DNA of 64,000 nucleotides from Aurantimonas sp965217685. Lineage in GTDB: Bacteria > Pseudomonadota > Alphaproteobacteria > Rhizobiales > Rhizobiaceae. The notes below the pieces were generated by a model. It made no database searches and was not told the DNA's origin. It saw only the letters and a program-made list of their open reading frames with translations. Where the stretch lies: assembly GCA_965217685.1 (NCBI GenBank), contig CBDCIZ010000003.1:1426001-1490000 (forward strand), read 5' to 3'. Below, piece by piece: positions 31,059-40,333 of this stretch. Both the position numbers and the translations under genes were made by a program. Position 1 is the first letter of the stretch. Every line of letters begins with the position of its first letter.

Positions 31059-31646
31059 ATGATCATCCTCGGCCTCACCGGCTCGATCGGCATGGGCAAG
31101 ACGACGACGGCCGAGATGTTTTCCGCCCTCGGCGTTCCGGTCCATTCGGCCGACGCCGCCGTCCACGCGCTCTATGCCGGCCGCGCTGCCGCGCCGATCG
31201 AGGCGGCCTTTCCGGGGTCCGTGGTGGACGGCCGCGTCGATCGCGATGCGCTGTCGAAACAGGTCGTCGGCCATCCGGACGCCATGCAGCGCCTGGAAGC
31301 CATCGTCCACCCGCTGGTGCGTGAGGAAGAACTGGCCTTCCTCGACCGGGCCAGGGCCGATGGTGCGAAGCTGGCCGTCGTCGACATTCCTCTGCTTTAC
31401 GAGACCGGCGGAGCGGTTCGCTGCGACAGGGTGGCGGTCGTCACCGCGCCCGCCGAAGTCCAGCGCCAACGCGTCCTCGCCCGCCCCGGCATGACGCCCC
31501 GAAAATTCGAGGCGATTCTCGCCAGACAGATGCCCGATGAGGACAAGCGCCGGCGTGCGGATTTCATCATCGACACCGGCAACGGCATCGAACCCGCGCG
31601 CCTGGCGGTGGAGGCGATCGCGCGCAAGCTGGGCGGGCTCGGCTAG
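31059..31646 (+). CDS. coaE: Dephospho-CoA kinase
   Basis: Last step of coenzyme A synthesis. Length 195 residues. P-loop GSIGMGKT at 8-15, then SADAAVHALY, and IPLLYETGG in the middle. The start has GAAGGAGGTGTTTG directly upstream. In related genomes dnaQ follows directly; here about 3.5 kb of other genes intervene. A 175-bp gap separates it from aroE. Confidence 0.95.
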   Translation: MIILGLTGSIGMGKTTTAEMFSALGVPVHSADAAVHALYAGRAAAPIEAAFPGSVVDGRVDRDALSKQVVGHPDAMQRLEAIVHPLVREEELAFLDRARADGAKLAVVDIPLLYETGGAVRCDRVAVVTAPAEVQRQRVLARPGMTPRKFEAILARQMPDEDKRRRADFIIDTGNGIEPARLAVEAIARKLGGLG

Positions 31647-31762
31647 CGGTTGCCTCCGGGCTGCAGGTCGTCCGGGATCATCAAGGGCGCAGCTTCCAAC
31701 GGCGCGCGCAGCAAGGGCAACGACCCGACTCTTGCCGCAGTGCCCGGAGCCTTATCAGCGGT

Positions 31763-32269
31763 CTATCCCGCCTTCTCGAACCTGACCCAGCCCACCACGC
31801 CCGACGCGCCCGGCGCGCCTGGATTGTCGGTGGGGTGGGCGATGCCGTTGCTGACCGGGACGCAGGCGAAGTCGAAGGGGCTGAGACCGTCGAGGCAGGC
31901 GACGTTGACGCCGAGCTGTTCGGGGTTCGAGCGACGCACATGGTGGGTGTAGATGCCGCAGACCGAGCAGAAATAGTGCTGCGCCACCTTCGTGTTGAAT
32001 CGGTAGAGCGTCAGCGCGTCGGCGCCGGTCAGCACCGTCAGATCGCCCTTTGCCGCCGTCACCGCGACCGCGCCGCGCATGCGGCAGAAGGAGCAGTCGC
32101 AGCGCCTTGCGCTGTCGAGGCCATGCCCCGGGCCGTCGCCTGGGACGCGCTTCGTGTCGCTGCCGGCAAGTTTCACGTGAAACGTCACCGTACCGCAGTG
32201 GCAGGCCCCGTCGAATTCGAGACCTGCGCTGGCGCTGACTGTGGCGGTGGCTTTTTCTTCGGTCTGCAT
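31763..32269 (-). CDS. GFA family protein (glutathione-dependent formaldehyde-activating type)
   Basis: Protein of 168 residues with a zinc-binding GFA fold: GACHCGTVTFHV near residue 22, then RRCDCSFCRM and HYFCSVCGIYTHH supply the metal cysteines. Members include S-hydroxymethylglutathione synthase, but most are uncharacterised, so the substrate is open. ATG 32269 has GAGAGGAAACG upstream. The FHVK after CHCG is coded by parS site H. Confidence 0.87.
   Translation of the reverse strand: MQTEEKATATVSASAGLEFDGACHCGTVTFHVKLAGSDTKRVPGDGPGHGLDSARRCDCSFCRMRGAVAVTAAKGDLTVLTGADALTLYRFNTKVAQHYFCSVCGIYTHHVRRSNPEQLGVNVACLDGLSPFDFACVPVSNGIAHPTDNPGAPGASGVVGWVRFEKAG
32169..32184. other. parS site H, inside the GFA gene
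   Basis: GTTTCACGTGAAAC at 32170-32183, perfect palindrome, coding FHVK in the GFA frame. It is the only parS seen to the right of the presumed origin. Confidence 0.88.
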
Positions 32270-32324
32270 CCTGAACGTTTCCTCTCGACATGATCGATGG
32301 CCTTCGGTGTGGCCGGTTCGAACG

Positions 32325-33719
32325 CTAGTGCCCGGTCGCCGCCGTCGCCGCCGGGCCTGGTGCCGTCTCCGGCTCGAAGCGGCGAAGCGCGCTGGGCACG
32401 ATACCGGCGGCGGCCAGCGCCGTCGCCAGGCCCAGCGCGACGGGAATCGGGCCAGTCGCCACGAGGCCGAAAACAACCGCCAGCAGCGCGACGCCCATGG
32501 ACTGACCGACCAGGCGCGACGTCGCCAGAATGCCGCTGGCGCCGCCGCTGCGCTCGCGCGGCGCGCTGGCGATCATCACCTTGTTGTTGGGCGCCTGAAA
32601 AATGCCGAAGCCGAGACCGGCCAGCGCCAGCCGCCAGACGAGATCGCCGTCGGTCGTCGCCGCGTTCATGAAGGTCAGCGTCAGCAGGCCGCAGGCGAGC
32701 AGCGCCAGGCCGACGACCGCGAGCCGGGCCGGATTGACCCGGTCCGACAACCGCCCGGAGACGAACGCCGCCGCCGCCGTTGCGATCGGCCAGGGCGTCA
32801 TCAGCAGACCGGTCTCCGAGGCCGATCGCAGCAGCGTGTCGTGAATGAAGAAGGGAAGTGCCACGAAGGCGATCATTTGTGCCGCGAAGGAACAGATGGA
32901 GGTCGCTGCCGAAAGGGCGAAGATCGGCTTCGCCAGCAGGTCCACCGGCAGCATCGGCGCGGGAATTCTCAGCTGATGGCGCACGAAGACGATGCCGACG
33001 AGCAGTGCGCCGGCAAGCTCGCCGAGCGACAAAACGAGATCGTTCGAATGGCCGAGCGAATCGACGCCGAGGATCAAAAGTCCGAAGGTCGCCGCGCTGA
33101 GGACCGCGCTCGCCCAGTCGAAACGCCGCGGCGATGTCGGTGTCGCCGGCAGCGTGCGCAGGCCGACGAGCACGGCGACGATGCCGATCGGCACGTTGAC
33201 GAGAAACAGCGCCGGCCAGGGCGCGACGGCGAGGATGAGGCCGGCGAGGCTGGGTCCGGCGGCGGCCGAGACGCCGACGACGACCGCGGTGTTGCCGACC
33301 GCGCCGCCGAGCTTCGCCCGCGGGAAGATGAAGCGCACGAGCGCGACGTTGACGCTCATGATGCCGGCCGCGCCCAGCCCTTGCAGAGCCCGCGCCGCGA
33401 CCAGCACGGGAAGCGTTTCCGACAGCGCGCAAAAGAGCGAGGCGAGGGTGAAGAGCGCCAGGCCACCCAGATAGACACGCTTGTAGCCGATGATCTCGCC
33501 AAGCGCGGCCAGCGGCAGGAGCACCATGGTCACGGCAAGCTGATAGCCGTTGACGATCCAGATCGCATCGACGGGCGGGACGCCGAACGCTTCGGTGATC
33601 AGCGGCAACGCGATATTGGCGATCGCGCCGTCGAGGACGGCGATGAACAGCGTTAGGCAGATCGTCGCAAAGGCGAGAAGCCGTTGCGGCTGCGGCAGGC
33701 CGTCCTGATCGTGGGTCAT
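32325..33719 (-). CDS. MFS transporter, DHA2-like drug exporter
   Basis: Proton-driven efflux permease of 464 residues with about 14 membrane segments. The first helix LDGAIANIALPLITEAFG holds the D1 motif; VARALQGLGAAGIMSVNVALVRFIFP and GPSLAGLIL are characteristic of the EmrB/QacA branch. Substrate is unknown. ATG 33719 begins MTHDQDG; an upstream extension lacks family similarity. It lies opposite to coaE and LysE, within the block that splits coaE from dnaQ. Confidence 0.88.
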   Translation of the reverse strand: MTHDQDGLPQPQRLLAFATICLTLFIAVLDGAIANIALPLITEAFGVPPVDAIWIVNGYQLAVTMVLLPLAALGEIIGYKRVYLGGLALFTLASLFCALSETLPVLVAARALQGLGAAGIMSVNVALVRFIFPRAKLGGAVGNTAVVVGVSAAAGPSLAGLILAVAPWPALFLVNVPIGIVAVLVGLRTLPATPTSPRRFDWASAVLSAATFGLLILGVDSLGHSNDLVLSLGELAGALLVGIVFVRHQLRIPAPMLPVDLLAKPIFALSAATSICSFAAQMIAFVALPFFIHDTLLRSASETGLLMTPWPIATAAAAFVSGRLSDRVNPARLAVVGLALLACGLLTLTFMNAATTDGDLVWRLALAGLGFGIFQAPNNKVMIASAPRERSGGASGILATSRLVGQSMGVALLAVVFGLVATGPIPVALGLATALAAAGIVPSALRRFEPETAPGPAATAATGH

Positions 33720-34226
33720 GAAAGGGCCATTCGCATGTCTGTCTCTCGCCGCATCGCCTGGACCGCGACCCTGGCCTCGTCCCCTTGGACGCGCCTCAAC
33801 GCTTGTCCAAGGATGGTTCACCGATGAAAGCCTCGACGCGCCGTGGCTCGACCGAAAGCGTGGCAGCTGCGGGTGGATCTGCACAGGGGATCGGCACCGG
33901 GATGGCATGGGATCGGCACGGGGGCGAGACGATCATTCGTAAGTCTGCCTTGCGATATAGCGCGAAGGCCGCTGTTTGCCTAGGCGGTCCCTCGCCAGCG
34001 GAGGCGCTGTATCGAGGGTGACGACCCGTCATCATCGGACCGACCGGTGAGCAGGCGCCGGGAACGGCGAGGCCGTCGAGGAAATAGACCGATGTCGAAC
34101 ATGGGGCTGGCGTCAGACACGGAAGAAGAGCAGGCGCCGGACGACTTGACCGCCCGGACGACTTGGCCGCTTGCCAGCGGGACGAAAACGGGGATGACTG
34201 GCACCGGAAAACGCGGGAGTGTGGCA
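33720..34226. other. Divergent intergenic region between MFS and LysE genes
   Basis: A 507-bp gap. Open frames have no recognisable features and no regulator gene is present. Promoters for both exporters should be here, but no convincing pair was found. Confidence 0.3.
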
Positions 34227-34859
34227 ATGTCGTTCGAACACTGGTTGGCCTTCGCGGCCGCATCCTCGATCATGCTCGCCATTCCCGGTCCGACCATTCT
34301 GCTCGTCGTTTCCTATGCCCTTTCCCATGGTCGCAAGCCGGCCGCGGCGATCGTCGCCGGTGTGGCGCTGGGCGACCTGATGGCGATGACCGCTTCGATG
34401 CTCGGGCTCGGCGTCCTGCTGATGACGTCGTCGGAGCTGTTCACCCTGTTGCGCTGGCTTGGCGGTGCCTACCTCGTCTATCTCGGCATCAAGCTTTGGC
34501 GGGCACCGCTCCGCTGGGCCGAGGAGAAGGAGGGCGACGCTCCCGCGCGATCGGCGCGCAACATGTTCGCCCATTCCTTCGCGGTGACCGCGCTCAACCC
34601 CAAGAGCATCGTCTTCTTCGTGGCCTTCGTGCCGCAATTCCTTGACGCTTCACTGCCGTATGCGCGCCAGGTGATCGTCCTGGAAGCCACCTTCGTGACG
34701 CTGGCGATCCTCAACGCGGCCGGCTACGCCCTGCTGGCCGCCGCGATCCGCCCGACCCTGCAAAAACCGAAGGTTCAACGCATCGCCAATCGCACCGGCG
34801 GAGGTCTCCTCGTCAGCGCCGGCGTCTTCGCCGCGGGCTGGCGCTCGGCGAACGCGTGA
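34227..34859 (+). CDS. LysE family amino acid exporter
   Basis: Inner-membrane exporter of 210 residues with about six helices. IPGPTILLVVSYALSHGRK near residue 20 is the LysE/RhtB signature; LRWLGGAYLVYLGIKLWR and the block around ALNPKSIVFFVAFVPQF follow the family. Substrate could be lysine, homoserine, threonine or another amino acid. ATG 34227 has GGGAG ten bases upstream. Longer upstream frames are not supported. Confidence 0.9.
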   Translation: MSFEHWLAFAAASSIMLAIPGPTILLVVSYALSHGRKPAAAIVAGVALGDLMAMTASMLGLGVLLMTSSELFTLLRWLGGAYLVYLGIKLWRAPLRWAEEKEGDAPARSARNMFAHSFAVTALNPKSIVFFVAFVPQFLDASLPYARQVIVLEATFVTLAILNAAGYALLAAAIRPTLQKPKVQRIANRTGGGLLVSAGVFAAGWRSANA

Positions 34860-35170
34860 TCATGGCAACACGTCAGCAAAACGATGACGTGTCGCCATCA
34901 CTTGCGATTCCTTTACGAGGGACCGGCGGTTGTTGCGACACCGGGGTCGGCACGGTTGGCGGCGTCATCGACCGAAAAGCGATAGCGGCAGGAGTTTGCA
35001 CCCCTCGTTCCTGCCGCCGTCGGTCGAACAGCGTTGGACGGATGACAATCTTAAGAACAGATAAAGAACATACTACGAAGATCGTGGACAGCCGGCTTCG
35101 AAATAATCCGAGGACTTGCTCCCCTGGAGTATCTGCCCGACAAGGGCAAACGAGCCATGCGGAGCCCCTG
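34860..35170. other. Intergenic region upstream of dnaQ
   Basis: This 311-bp stretch is AT-richer than its surroundings, notably at 35040-35110, and probably carries the dnaQ promoter. No precise promoter, hairpin or protein was identified. Confidence 0.3.
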
Positions 35171-35902
35171 ATGCGTGAAATCGTCTTCGACACGGAAACC
35201 ACCGGCCTCGATCCGGCCGTCGAGCGGGTGATCGAAATCGGTGGCGTAGAGCTTTGGAACCACATCCCGACCGGCAAGAGCTACCACAGCTTCGTGCGTC
35301 CGAACGGCCGCAAGGTCGATCCGGCGGCCTTCGACGTCCATGGCATTTCCGACGAGTTCCTGGCCGACAAGCCGCTCTTCGAGGACATCGTCGACGAGTT
35401 CTGGGCGTTTTTCGAGGGGGCGACGCTGATCGCCCACAATGCGGCCTTCGACGTGCGGTTTCTCGACGCCGAGATGAAGCGGATCGGCCGGCCGGCGATC
35501 AACCCCCTGACGGTGATCGACACGCTGCCGATGGCGCGGCGCAAGTTCCCGATGGCGCCGGCGACGCTCGACGCCTTGTGCGCGCGCTTTTCCGTCGACA
35601 CCTCGCGCCGCGACAAGCACGGGGCGCTGCTCGATTCGGAATTGCTGGCGGAAGTCTATATCGAGTTGATCGGCGGCCGTCAGGCGGCGCTCGGTCTCGA
35701 CGTCGAGAACCGCGCCGGCCAGGCCCTCGACGGCAGCTACGCCCGCGCCGCGCCGCGCCCGACGCCGCTCCAGCCGCGCCTGACGCAAGCAGAGTCTGCC
35801 CGGCATCTGGCTTTCGTTGCGACGCTCGGCGACGAGCCGGCCTGGCTGCGCTATCTGACGCCCGCCGAGCCGGCACGCGAGGCTGTCTCGACGGAGCGTT
35901 GA
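35171..35902 (+). CDS. dnaQ: DNA polymerase III subunit epsilon
   Basis: Proofreading 3'-5' exonuclease of the replicative polymerase. Length 243 residues. DTETTG at 7-12 is the Exo I motif; HNAAFDVRFL is Exo II and RRDKHGALLDSELLAEVY is Exo III, with the H-x4-D of the DEDDh group. The C-terminal tail would bind the alpha subunit. It is convergent with secB, a common pairing near the origin. Confidence 0.96.
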   Translation: MREIVFDTETTGLDPAVERVIEIGGVELWNHIPTGKSYHSFVRPNGRKVDPAAFDVHGISDEFLADKPLFEDIVDEFWAFFEGATLIAHNAAFDVRFLDAEMKRIGRPAINPLTVIDTLPMARRKFPMAPATLDALCARFSVDTSRRDKHGALLDSELLAEVYIELIGGRQAALGLDVENRAGQALDGSYARAAPRPTPLQPRLTQAESARHLAFVATLGDEPAWLRYLTPAEPAREAVSTER

Positions 35903-35971
35903 GCTTCGAAAGGCCGCCAAGCCGCGGGCGCGCCGCGCAAGAGACCCTCGGTGCTCAGATCCTCGTCGATC

Positions 35972-36505
35972 TCAGGCCGTCTGCACCTGTTGCTTGGCGC
36001 GCTCTTCCGCCATGCGCTGCTGGAACAGCTGGGCAAAGTCGATCGGGTCGATCATCAGCGGCGGAAAGCCGCCATTGCGCGTCACGTCGGCCATCACCTG
36101 ACGGGCGAAGGGGAAGAGCAGCCGCGGGCATTCGATGAACAGCACCGGCAAAAGATGCTCCTGCGGAAAATTCTGCAGCTTGAAGACGCCGCCATATTCG
36201 AGCTCGACATTGAACATCATGTCGGCGCCCTCGCCGGCCTTGGCGTTCAGCGTCAGCCGCACGTCGTAATCGTTCTCCGCGCCCTCGACCGGGTTGGCGC
36301 CGACATTGACGCCGATATTGATGCTCGGGCCCTGGCGCTGGTTGCGCAACACGCCCGGCGCGTTCGGGCTCTCGAACGAGAGGTCGCGGATATACTGGGT
36401 GAGGATGTTGATCGCCGGCGGAGTGGCCTCCGCGCCGTCATTGCCGTTGCCGTTGCCGGCGGCGCCGTTCGCCTGGCCGTTGCTCGTGTTGTCGGTCTGG
36501 GACAT
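35972..36505 (-). CDS. secB: Protein-export chaperone SecB
   Basis: Cytoplasmic tetrameric chaperone that keeps preproteins unfolded for SecA. Length 177 residues. A Gly/Asn-rich head (to about 30) precedes the conserved domain INILTQYIRDLSFESPNAP; ECPRLLFPFARQVMADVTRNGGFPPLMIDPIDF is diagnostic. It lies tail to tail with dnaQ. Confidence 0.97.
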   Translation of the reverse strand: MSQTDNTSNGQANGAAGNGNGNDGAEATPPAINILTQYIRDLSFESPNAPGVLRNQRQGPSINIGVNVGANPVEGAENDYDVRLTLNAKAGEGADMMFNVELEYGGVFKLQNFPQEHLLPVLFIECPRLLFPFARQVMADVTRNGGFPPLMIDPIDFAQLFQQRMAEERAKQQVQTA

Positions 36506-36753
36506 CGGGAACTCCCGTCATGTGTCTTTAAAGGCGCTGGTGCGTCGGTTCGACCGCGCCGGCGGTTCGAAGCGCGAGGCGGCCTTGCGGTCGATCGCAC
36601 CCGGTCAAGAATGGCCGGGAGCGCTAGCATGTGGCACCGGGAAGGACAAGGTTGTGCGCCCGTATCACCGACTGGCAGACGCCGCGAGGCCGTCGGCAGG
36701 TGTCCTCGAATTCTGACGTGATCGCGTGAGCCGACGCTTTTGGCCTCGCGGCC

Positions 36754-37368
36754 TCAATGCAGGCGACGGCCGTTCGGCGGGGTGTCGTCGTCCGTTCCGG
36801 CACCGGGCCCGGGCCCGGTGGATGGGCGCGCCGCGCTGCTTCCGTTCCAGGGCGAGGAGGGGTCGGGTTGGCGCTGGAATTCCTCGCCGGACAGATCGAC
36901 GACGTCCGGGCCGTCGCGCGGCACGTGACGATCGGCGGGGCCAGGGGGTGGGCCGGCGGGTTTCCTCGAAGTCGGGCCGCCGCCGCCCATGCCGAAGCTC
37001 TGGCCGCCGACGACCATCACGCGGGATTTGAGCCAGTTGCGGATCGAAGCGCGGGCGCCCGGCACGAACAGCAAAAAGCCGATCGCGTCGGTGACGAGGC
37101 CGGGGGTGAGCAGGAGGACGCCTGCGACGGCGATCATCACGCCGTCCATCAGTTCGCGGCCCGGAACCCGGCCGGCCCTGGTCTCGCGCTGGATGGCGGC
37201 AAGCGTCGAAAAGCCCTGGCGCTTCAAAAGCAGCGTGCCGAAGATAGCGGTGAGCAGCACCAGTCCGAGTGTCGGCCACAGTCCGATCAACTGGCCGACC
37301 ACGATGAAGACGGCGATCTCCAGGATCGGGATCGCCAGCAGCAGGAAGGGGATGAGCGCGAAGGGCAT
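36754..37368 (-). CDS. FxsA family membrane protein
   Basis: Protein of 204 residues. The FxsA core occupies the first 130 residues: a hydrophobic start (PFALIPFLLLAIPILEIAVF), LKRQGFSTL, and GVMIAVAGVLLLTPGLVTDAIGF. Enterobacterial FxsA affects phage exclusion, but no conserved function is known. A Gly/Pro-rich tail follows. It is divergent from the Tim44-like gene and near secB, as in other members of the order. Confidence 0.88.
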   Translation of the reverse strand: MPFALIPFLLLAIPILEIAVFIVVGQLIGLWPTLGLVLLTAIFGTLLLKRQGFSTLAAIQRETRAGRVPGRELMDGVMIAVAGVLLLTPGLVTDAIGFLLFVPGARASIRNWLKSRVMVVGGQSFGMGGGGPTSRKPAGPPPGPADRHVPRDGPDVVDLSGEEFQRQPDPSSPWNGSSAARPSTGPGPGAGTDDDTPPNGRRLH

Positions 37369-37623
37369 GATGGTTCAAGGCTCCTCGGCGGCGTCGGGCC
37401 GCCTGTTGATCGAGCGCCGGAAGGCGCAGCGCATGCGGCGTTTGCGCCCGATATGACGGCCGCCCGGGGCGACATCGTTCAGGCGAAGCGCCCGGCGCCT
37501 CGACGATCCGGTTGGACCGGGTTCGCCCTTCAAGATAGGAAGCGTGCGAAGGAATTTGAATGCGCGGTCGCACCTCTCTATATGTCCGCCATCGGCAAAA
37601 CGCATTTGGGATACCGGGTTTCC

Positions 37624-38379
37624 ATGAGTTTCGGAACGATCTTCTTCATTGTTCTTGCGGCGATCGTCCTGTTCCAGCTCCGCAATGTGCTTGGCAAACG
37701 GACGGGCAACGAACGTCCGCCCTTCGATCCGTATTCGCGTCAGGAGCGAACGCGTGAGGAGGCCAGACGCGGCGACAACGTCGTGACGTTGCCCGATCGC
37801 CGATCCGGCACGACGATCGACCAGGCGGTGGAACCGCGCACGACCTACGAATCGATCGACGAGGCGGCAGCACCGGGCACCCCGCTCAACGGCGAACTTC
37901 GCCGCATCAAGGATAGCGATCCGGCCTTCGATCCGAAGGAATTCATGGATGGGGCCAAGGTCGCCTACGAGATGATCGTGACCGCCTTTGCCGACGGTGA
38001 TCGCAAGCTGTTGCAGAATCTCCTCACCGCGGATGTCTATCAGGGTTTCGAGCAGGCCATCACCGAGCGCGAAAAGCAGGGCGAACGCATGCAGACCTCC
38101 TTCGTCGGGATCGAGGACGCGGTGATCATCGCGGCCGAGAAGAAGGACCGCGAGGCTTTGATCACGACGCGGATCGTCTCGCAGATGATCTCCTCGGTCG
38201 TGACGCCCGAGGGCACAGTCGTCGACGGCGATCCGGAAACCGTCGTGGAAGTGCGCGACGTCTGGACCTTCTCGCGCGACGTCAAATCCCGCGATCCGAA
38301 CTGGAAGCTCGCCGGCACCGAATCCGAAGAGGGCGACAACGCCGCCCCCGACGCGGTGTCCGGCCCCGATCAGGTCTGA
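37624..38379 (+). CDS. Tim44/TimA family putative adaptor protein
   Basis: Protein of 251 residues. A single N-terminal membrane helix (FGTIFFIVLAAIVLFQL) is followed by a charged linker and a Tim44-like domain at about 100-225: FDPKEFMDGAKVAYEMIVTAFADGD, RKLLQNLLTADVY and VEVRDVWTFSRDVKSRDPNWKL. The mitochondrial relative links the import motor to the membrane; the bacterial role is unclear. ATG 37624 is the family start. It lies directly before mltA as in other rhizobia. Confidence 0.88.
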   Translation: MSFGTIFFIVLAAIVLFQLRNVLGKRTGNERPPFDPYSRQERTREEARRGDNVVTLPDRRSGTTIDQAVEPRTTYESIDEAAAPGTPLNGELRRIKDSDPAFDPKEFMDGAKVAYEMIVTAFADGDRKLLQNLLTADVYQGFEQAITEREKQGERMQTSFVGIEDAVIIAAEKKDREALITTRIVSQMISSVVTPEGTVVDGDPETVVEVRDVWTFSRDVKSRDPNWKLAGTESEEGDNAAPDAVSGPDQV

Positions 38380-38412
38380 TCGGCCGGCCGCCTCCGACCG
38401 TTGCCTCTGTCG

Positions 38413-38480
38413 CTTGTCGGACCCATCGGCTTGTCGGATTCACTGGCCTGTCAGACCCATCGGCTTGTCATAGCCACCGC
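38413..38480. repeat. Four degenerate 17-bp tandem repeats
   Basis: The units are CTTGTCGGACCCATCGG, CTTGTCGGATTCACTGG, CCTGTCAGACCCATCGG and CTTGTCATAGCCACCGC, in the gap between the Tim44-like gene and mltA. No matching protein repeat is coded. Confidence 0.7.
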
Positions 38481-38509
38481 CGTCGGTGCCGCGCCATGAT
38501 CTGTTGCCC

Positions 38510-39676
38510 ATGACCCGCTTCACGCCCGCCGCCTTTGCCGATCTCGCCGCCTGGAAGGCGGCAGACCATCGCGCCGCCTTCGCGGCCTTTCGCGCCGGCG
38601 CCTCGCGCATCCTGACCGGGGCCGTAACGACCGGCAGCCTCGGCCTCGACGCCGAGGCCTATCGGCCGGCAGCCGAACGCGCGCTGGCGGCGGCGGGGAC
38701 ACCAGACCTCGAAGCGGCTCGCGATTTCTTCGAGCACGCCTTCGTGCCGTTGCGGATCGTGCCGGACGAGGCCGAGCCCGCGAAGACGGAGCCAGGCTTC
38801 GTCACCGGCTATTACGAGCCGGTGGCCGATGCCTCGCCGGTGCGCACCGAACGCTTCCGGTTCCCGCTCTACGGCAAGCCCGACGATCTGGTGAAGATCG
38901 ACGACGTCTCGCGCCCGCCCGGCATGGACCCATATTTTCGCTTTGCCCGCCGCAAGCCCTGCGGTCTCCTGGAGGAATATCCCGATCGCGCGGCGATCGA
39001 GGCCGGGGCTCTGGCCGGCAAGGGGCTGGAGATCGCCTGGCTGGACGATCCGGTCGAAGCCTTCTTCGTCCATATCCAGGGGTCCGCGCGGCTGAAGTTC
39101 CCGGACGGCGACGAGCGGCGTGTCGGCTATGCGGCCAAGACCGGCCATCGCTTTACCGCGATCGGTCGGCTGCTCGTCGATGCCGGCGAACTGACGCTCG
39201 CCGAGGCCGACATGGACGGTATCCGCGGCTGGCTGAAGGCGCATCCGGACCGGGTGCGGCCGCTCTTCGACCGGAACCGTTCCTTCATCTTCTTCGACCG
39301 TTTTCCCGTCGAGGACCCGGCGCTCGGACCGGTCGGCGCCATGAAGGTGCCGCTGACGCCGCTCGCCTCGATCGCCGTCGATCGGGAACTCGCCACCTAC
39401 GGCGTGCCCTATCATGTCGCCGCGCCGAGCCTCGACGTGCATGGCAGCGCCTTCTCGCGGCTGGTGATCGCGCAGGACACCGGGTCCGCGATCCTCGGGA
39501 GTGCGCGCGCCGATATCTTCGTCGGCTCGGGGCAAGAGGCCGGGCGTATTGCCGGCCGCATCCGCAACCCGGCCAATTTTCATGTGCTGGTGCCGAAAAC
39601 GCTGGCGCGGCGGCTTCTCACCGGAGCCTTCGACACGCCGGTTCGGGGGGCGCGGGTTGAGGATCGGGTGCCGTGA
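38510..39676 (+). CDS. mltA: Membrane-bound lytic murein transglycosylase A-like
   Basis: Cleaves peptidoglycan glycan strands to 1,6-anhydromuropeptides. Length 388 residues. FVTGYYEPV and FFVHIQGSARL identify the MltA domain, and LVIAQDTGSAILGSARADIFVGSG the C-terminal 3D domain with its aspartates (D in AQDTG, ARADIF). No signal peptide or lipobox is visible at ATG 38510 (GTG 38486 does not add one), so export is unclear. The stop overlaps the smr start by 4 bp. Confidence 0.9.
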   Translation: MTRFTPAAFADLAAWKAADHRAAFAAFRAGASRILTGAVTTGSLGLDAEAYRPAAERALAAAGTPDLEAARDFFEHAFVPLRIVPDEAEPAKTEPGFVTGYYEPVADASPVRTERFRFPLYGKPDDLVKIDDVSRPPGMDPYFRFARRKPCGLLEEYPDRAAIEAGALAGKGLEIAWLDDPVEAFFVHIQGSARLKFPDGDERRVGYAAKTGHRFTAIGRLLVDAGELTLAEADMDGIRGWLKAHPDRVRPLFDRNRSFIFFDRFPVEDPALGPVGAMKVPLTPLASIAVDRELATYGVPYHVAAPSLDVHGSAFSRLVIAQDTGSAILGSARADIFVGSGQEAGRIAGRIRNPANFHVLVPKTLARRLLTGAFDTPVRGARVEDRVP

Positions 39677-40308
39677 GGCGGGGACGCCGGCTCACCGGCG
39701 AGGACGCACGGCTTTGGGCCAGCGTCGCTCGACAGGCCGTACCCTTGAAGGGCAAGCGCCATCCGGCAGTGCCGGAGCCGGAAGAGGCGCCCGCTCCAGC
39801 CAGCGCCGCGCCCAGCGGCAAGCCGGCGGCGAAGGGCGCGAAGGTTGCCGGGGCTCCGCCCAAGGCCTCCCCCAAAGCTCCCACCGGCGCGACTTTTGCC
39901 GGCGCCTTCGGCGCTGCCGCTCCTTTTGCGCCCGTGGCGCCGACCTTGCCGGTGCGGCGAAACACCCAGCACCCGATCGAGCGGCCGACCAAGCGCAGGA
40001 TCGCCAGCGGCCGCATCGCGATCGAGGCGCGGCTCGACCTTCACGAAATGACGCAAGGGGTCGCCCACGACCAGCTGGAGCGTTTCCTGCGCCAGGCCCA
40101 GGCGATGGGCCTGCGCCACATCCTCGTCATCACCGGCCGCGGTGGAGTTGCCGGCGGCGGCTTCGGCTCGCGTGGTGTGCTGCGCCGGGTCGTTCCCTTG
40201 TGGTTTTCCGGACCGGAATTCCGGCCGCTCGTCTCCGGCTTCGAGAGCGCCGAGCGCCATCATGGTGGCGACGGCGCCTTTTACGTGCGGGTGAGGCGGT
40301 TCGGATGA
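39673..40308 (+). CDS. Smr/MutS2-type endonuclease domain protein
   Basis: Protein of 211 residues. A basic head and a long Ala/Pro/Lys linker (about 25-95) precede the Smr domain at about 115-205, with LDLHEMTQGVAHDQL and VITGRGG. Smr domains nick DNA or cleave mRNA in ribosome rescue. The start is GTG at 39673 overlapping the mltA stop (GTGA), so the two are translationally coupled. Confidence 0.9.
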   Translation: MRRGRRLTGEDARLWASVARQAVPLKGKRHPAVPEPEEAPAPASAAPSGKPAAKGAKVAGAPPKASPKAPTGATFAGAFGAAAPFAPVAPTLPVRRNTQHPIERPTKRRIASGRIAIEARLDLHEMTQGVAHDQLERFLRQAQAMGLRHILVITGRGGVAGGGFGSRGVLRRVVPLWFSGPEFRPLVSGFESAERHHGGDGAFYVRVRRFG

Positions 40309-40333
40309 CGCGGATGGCAAGGGTCGAAGATCG

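Noticed and set aside
36910..36935. GCACGTGAC near 36920 as another parS
   Set aside because: Only the central CACGTG matches; flanks do not fit parS and it lies within fxsA.
36665..37573. 302-codon minus-strand frame over fxsA
   Set aside because: Arg/Pro-rich shadow of fxsA and its upstream region.
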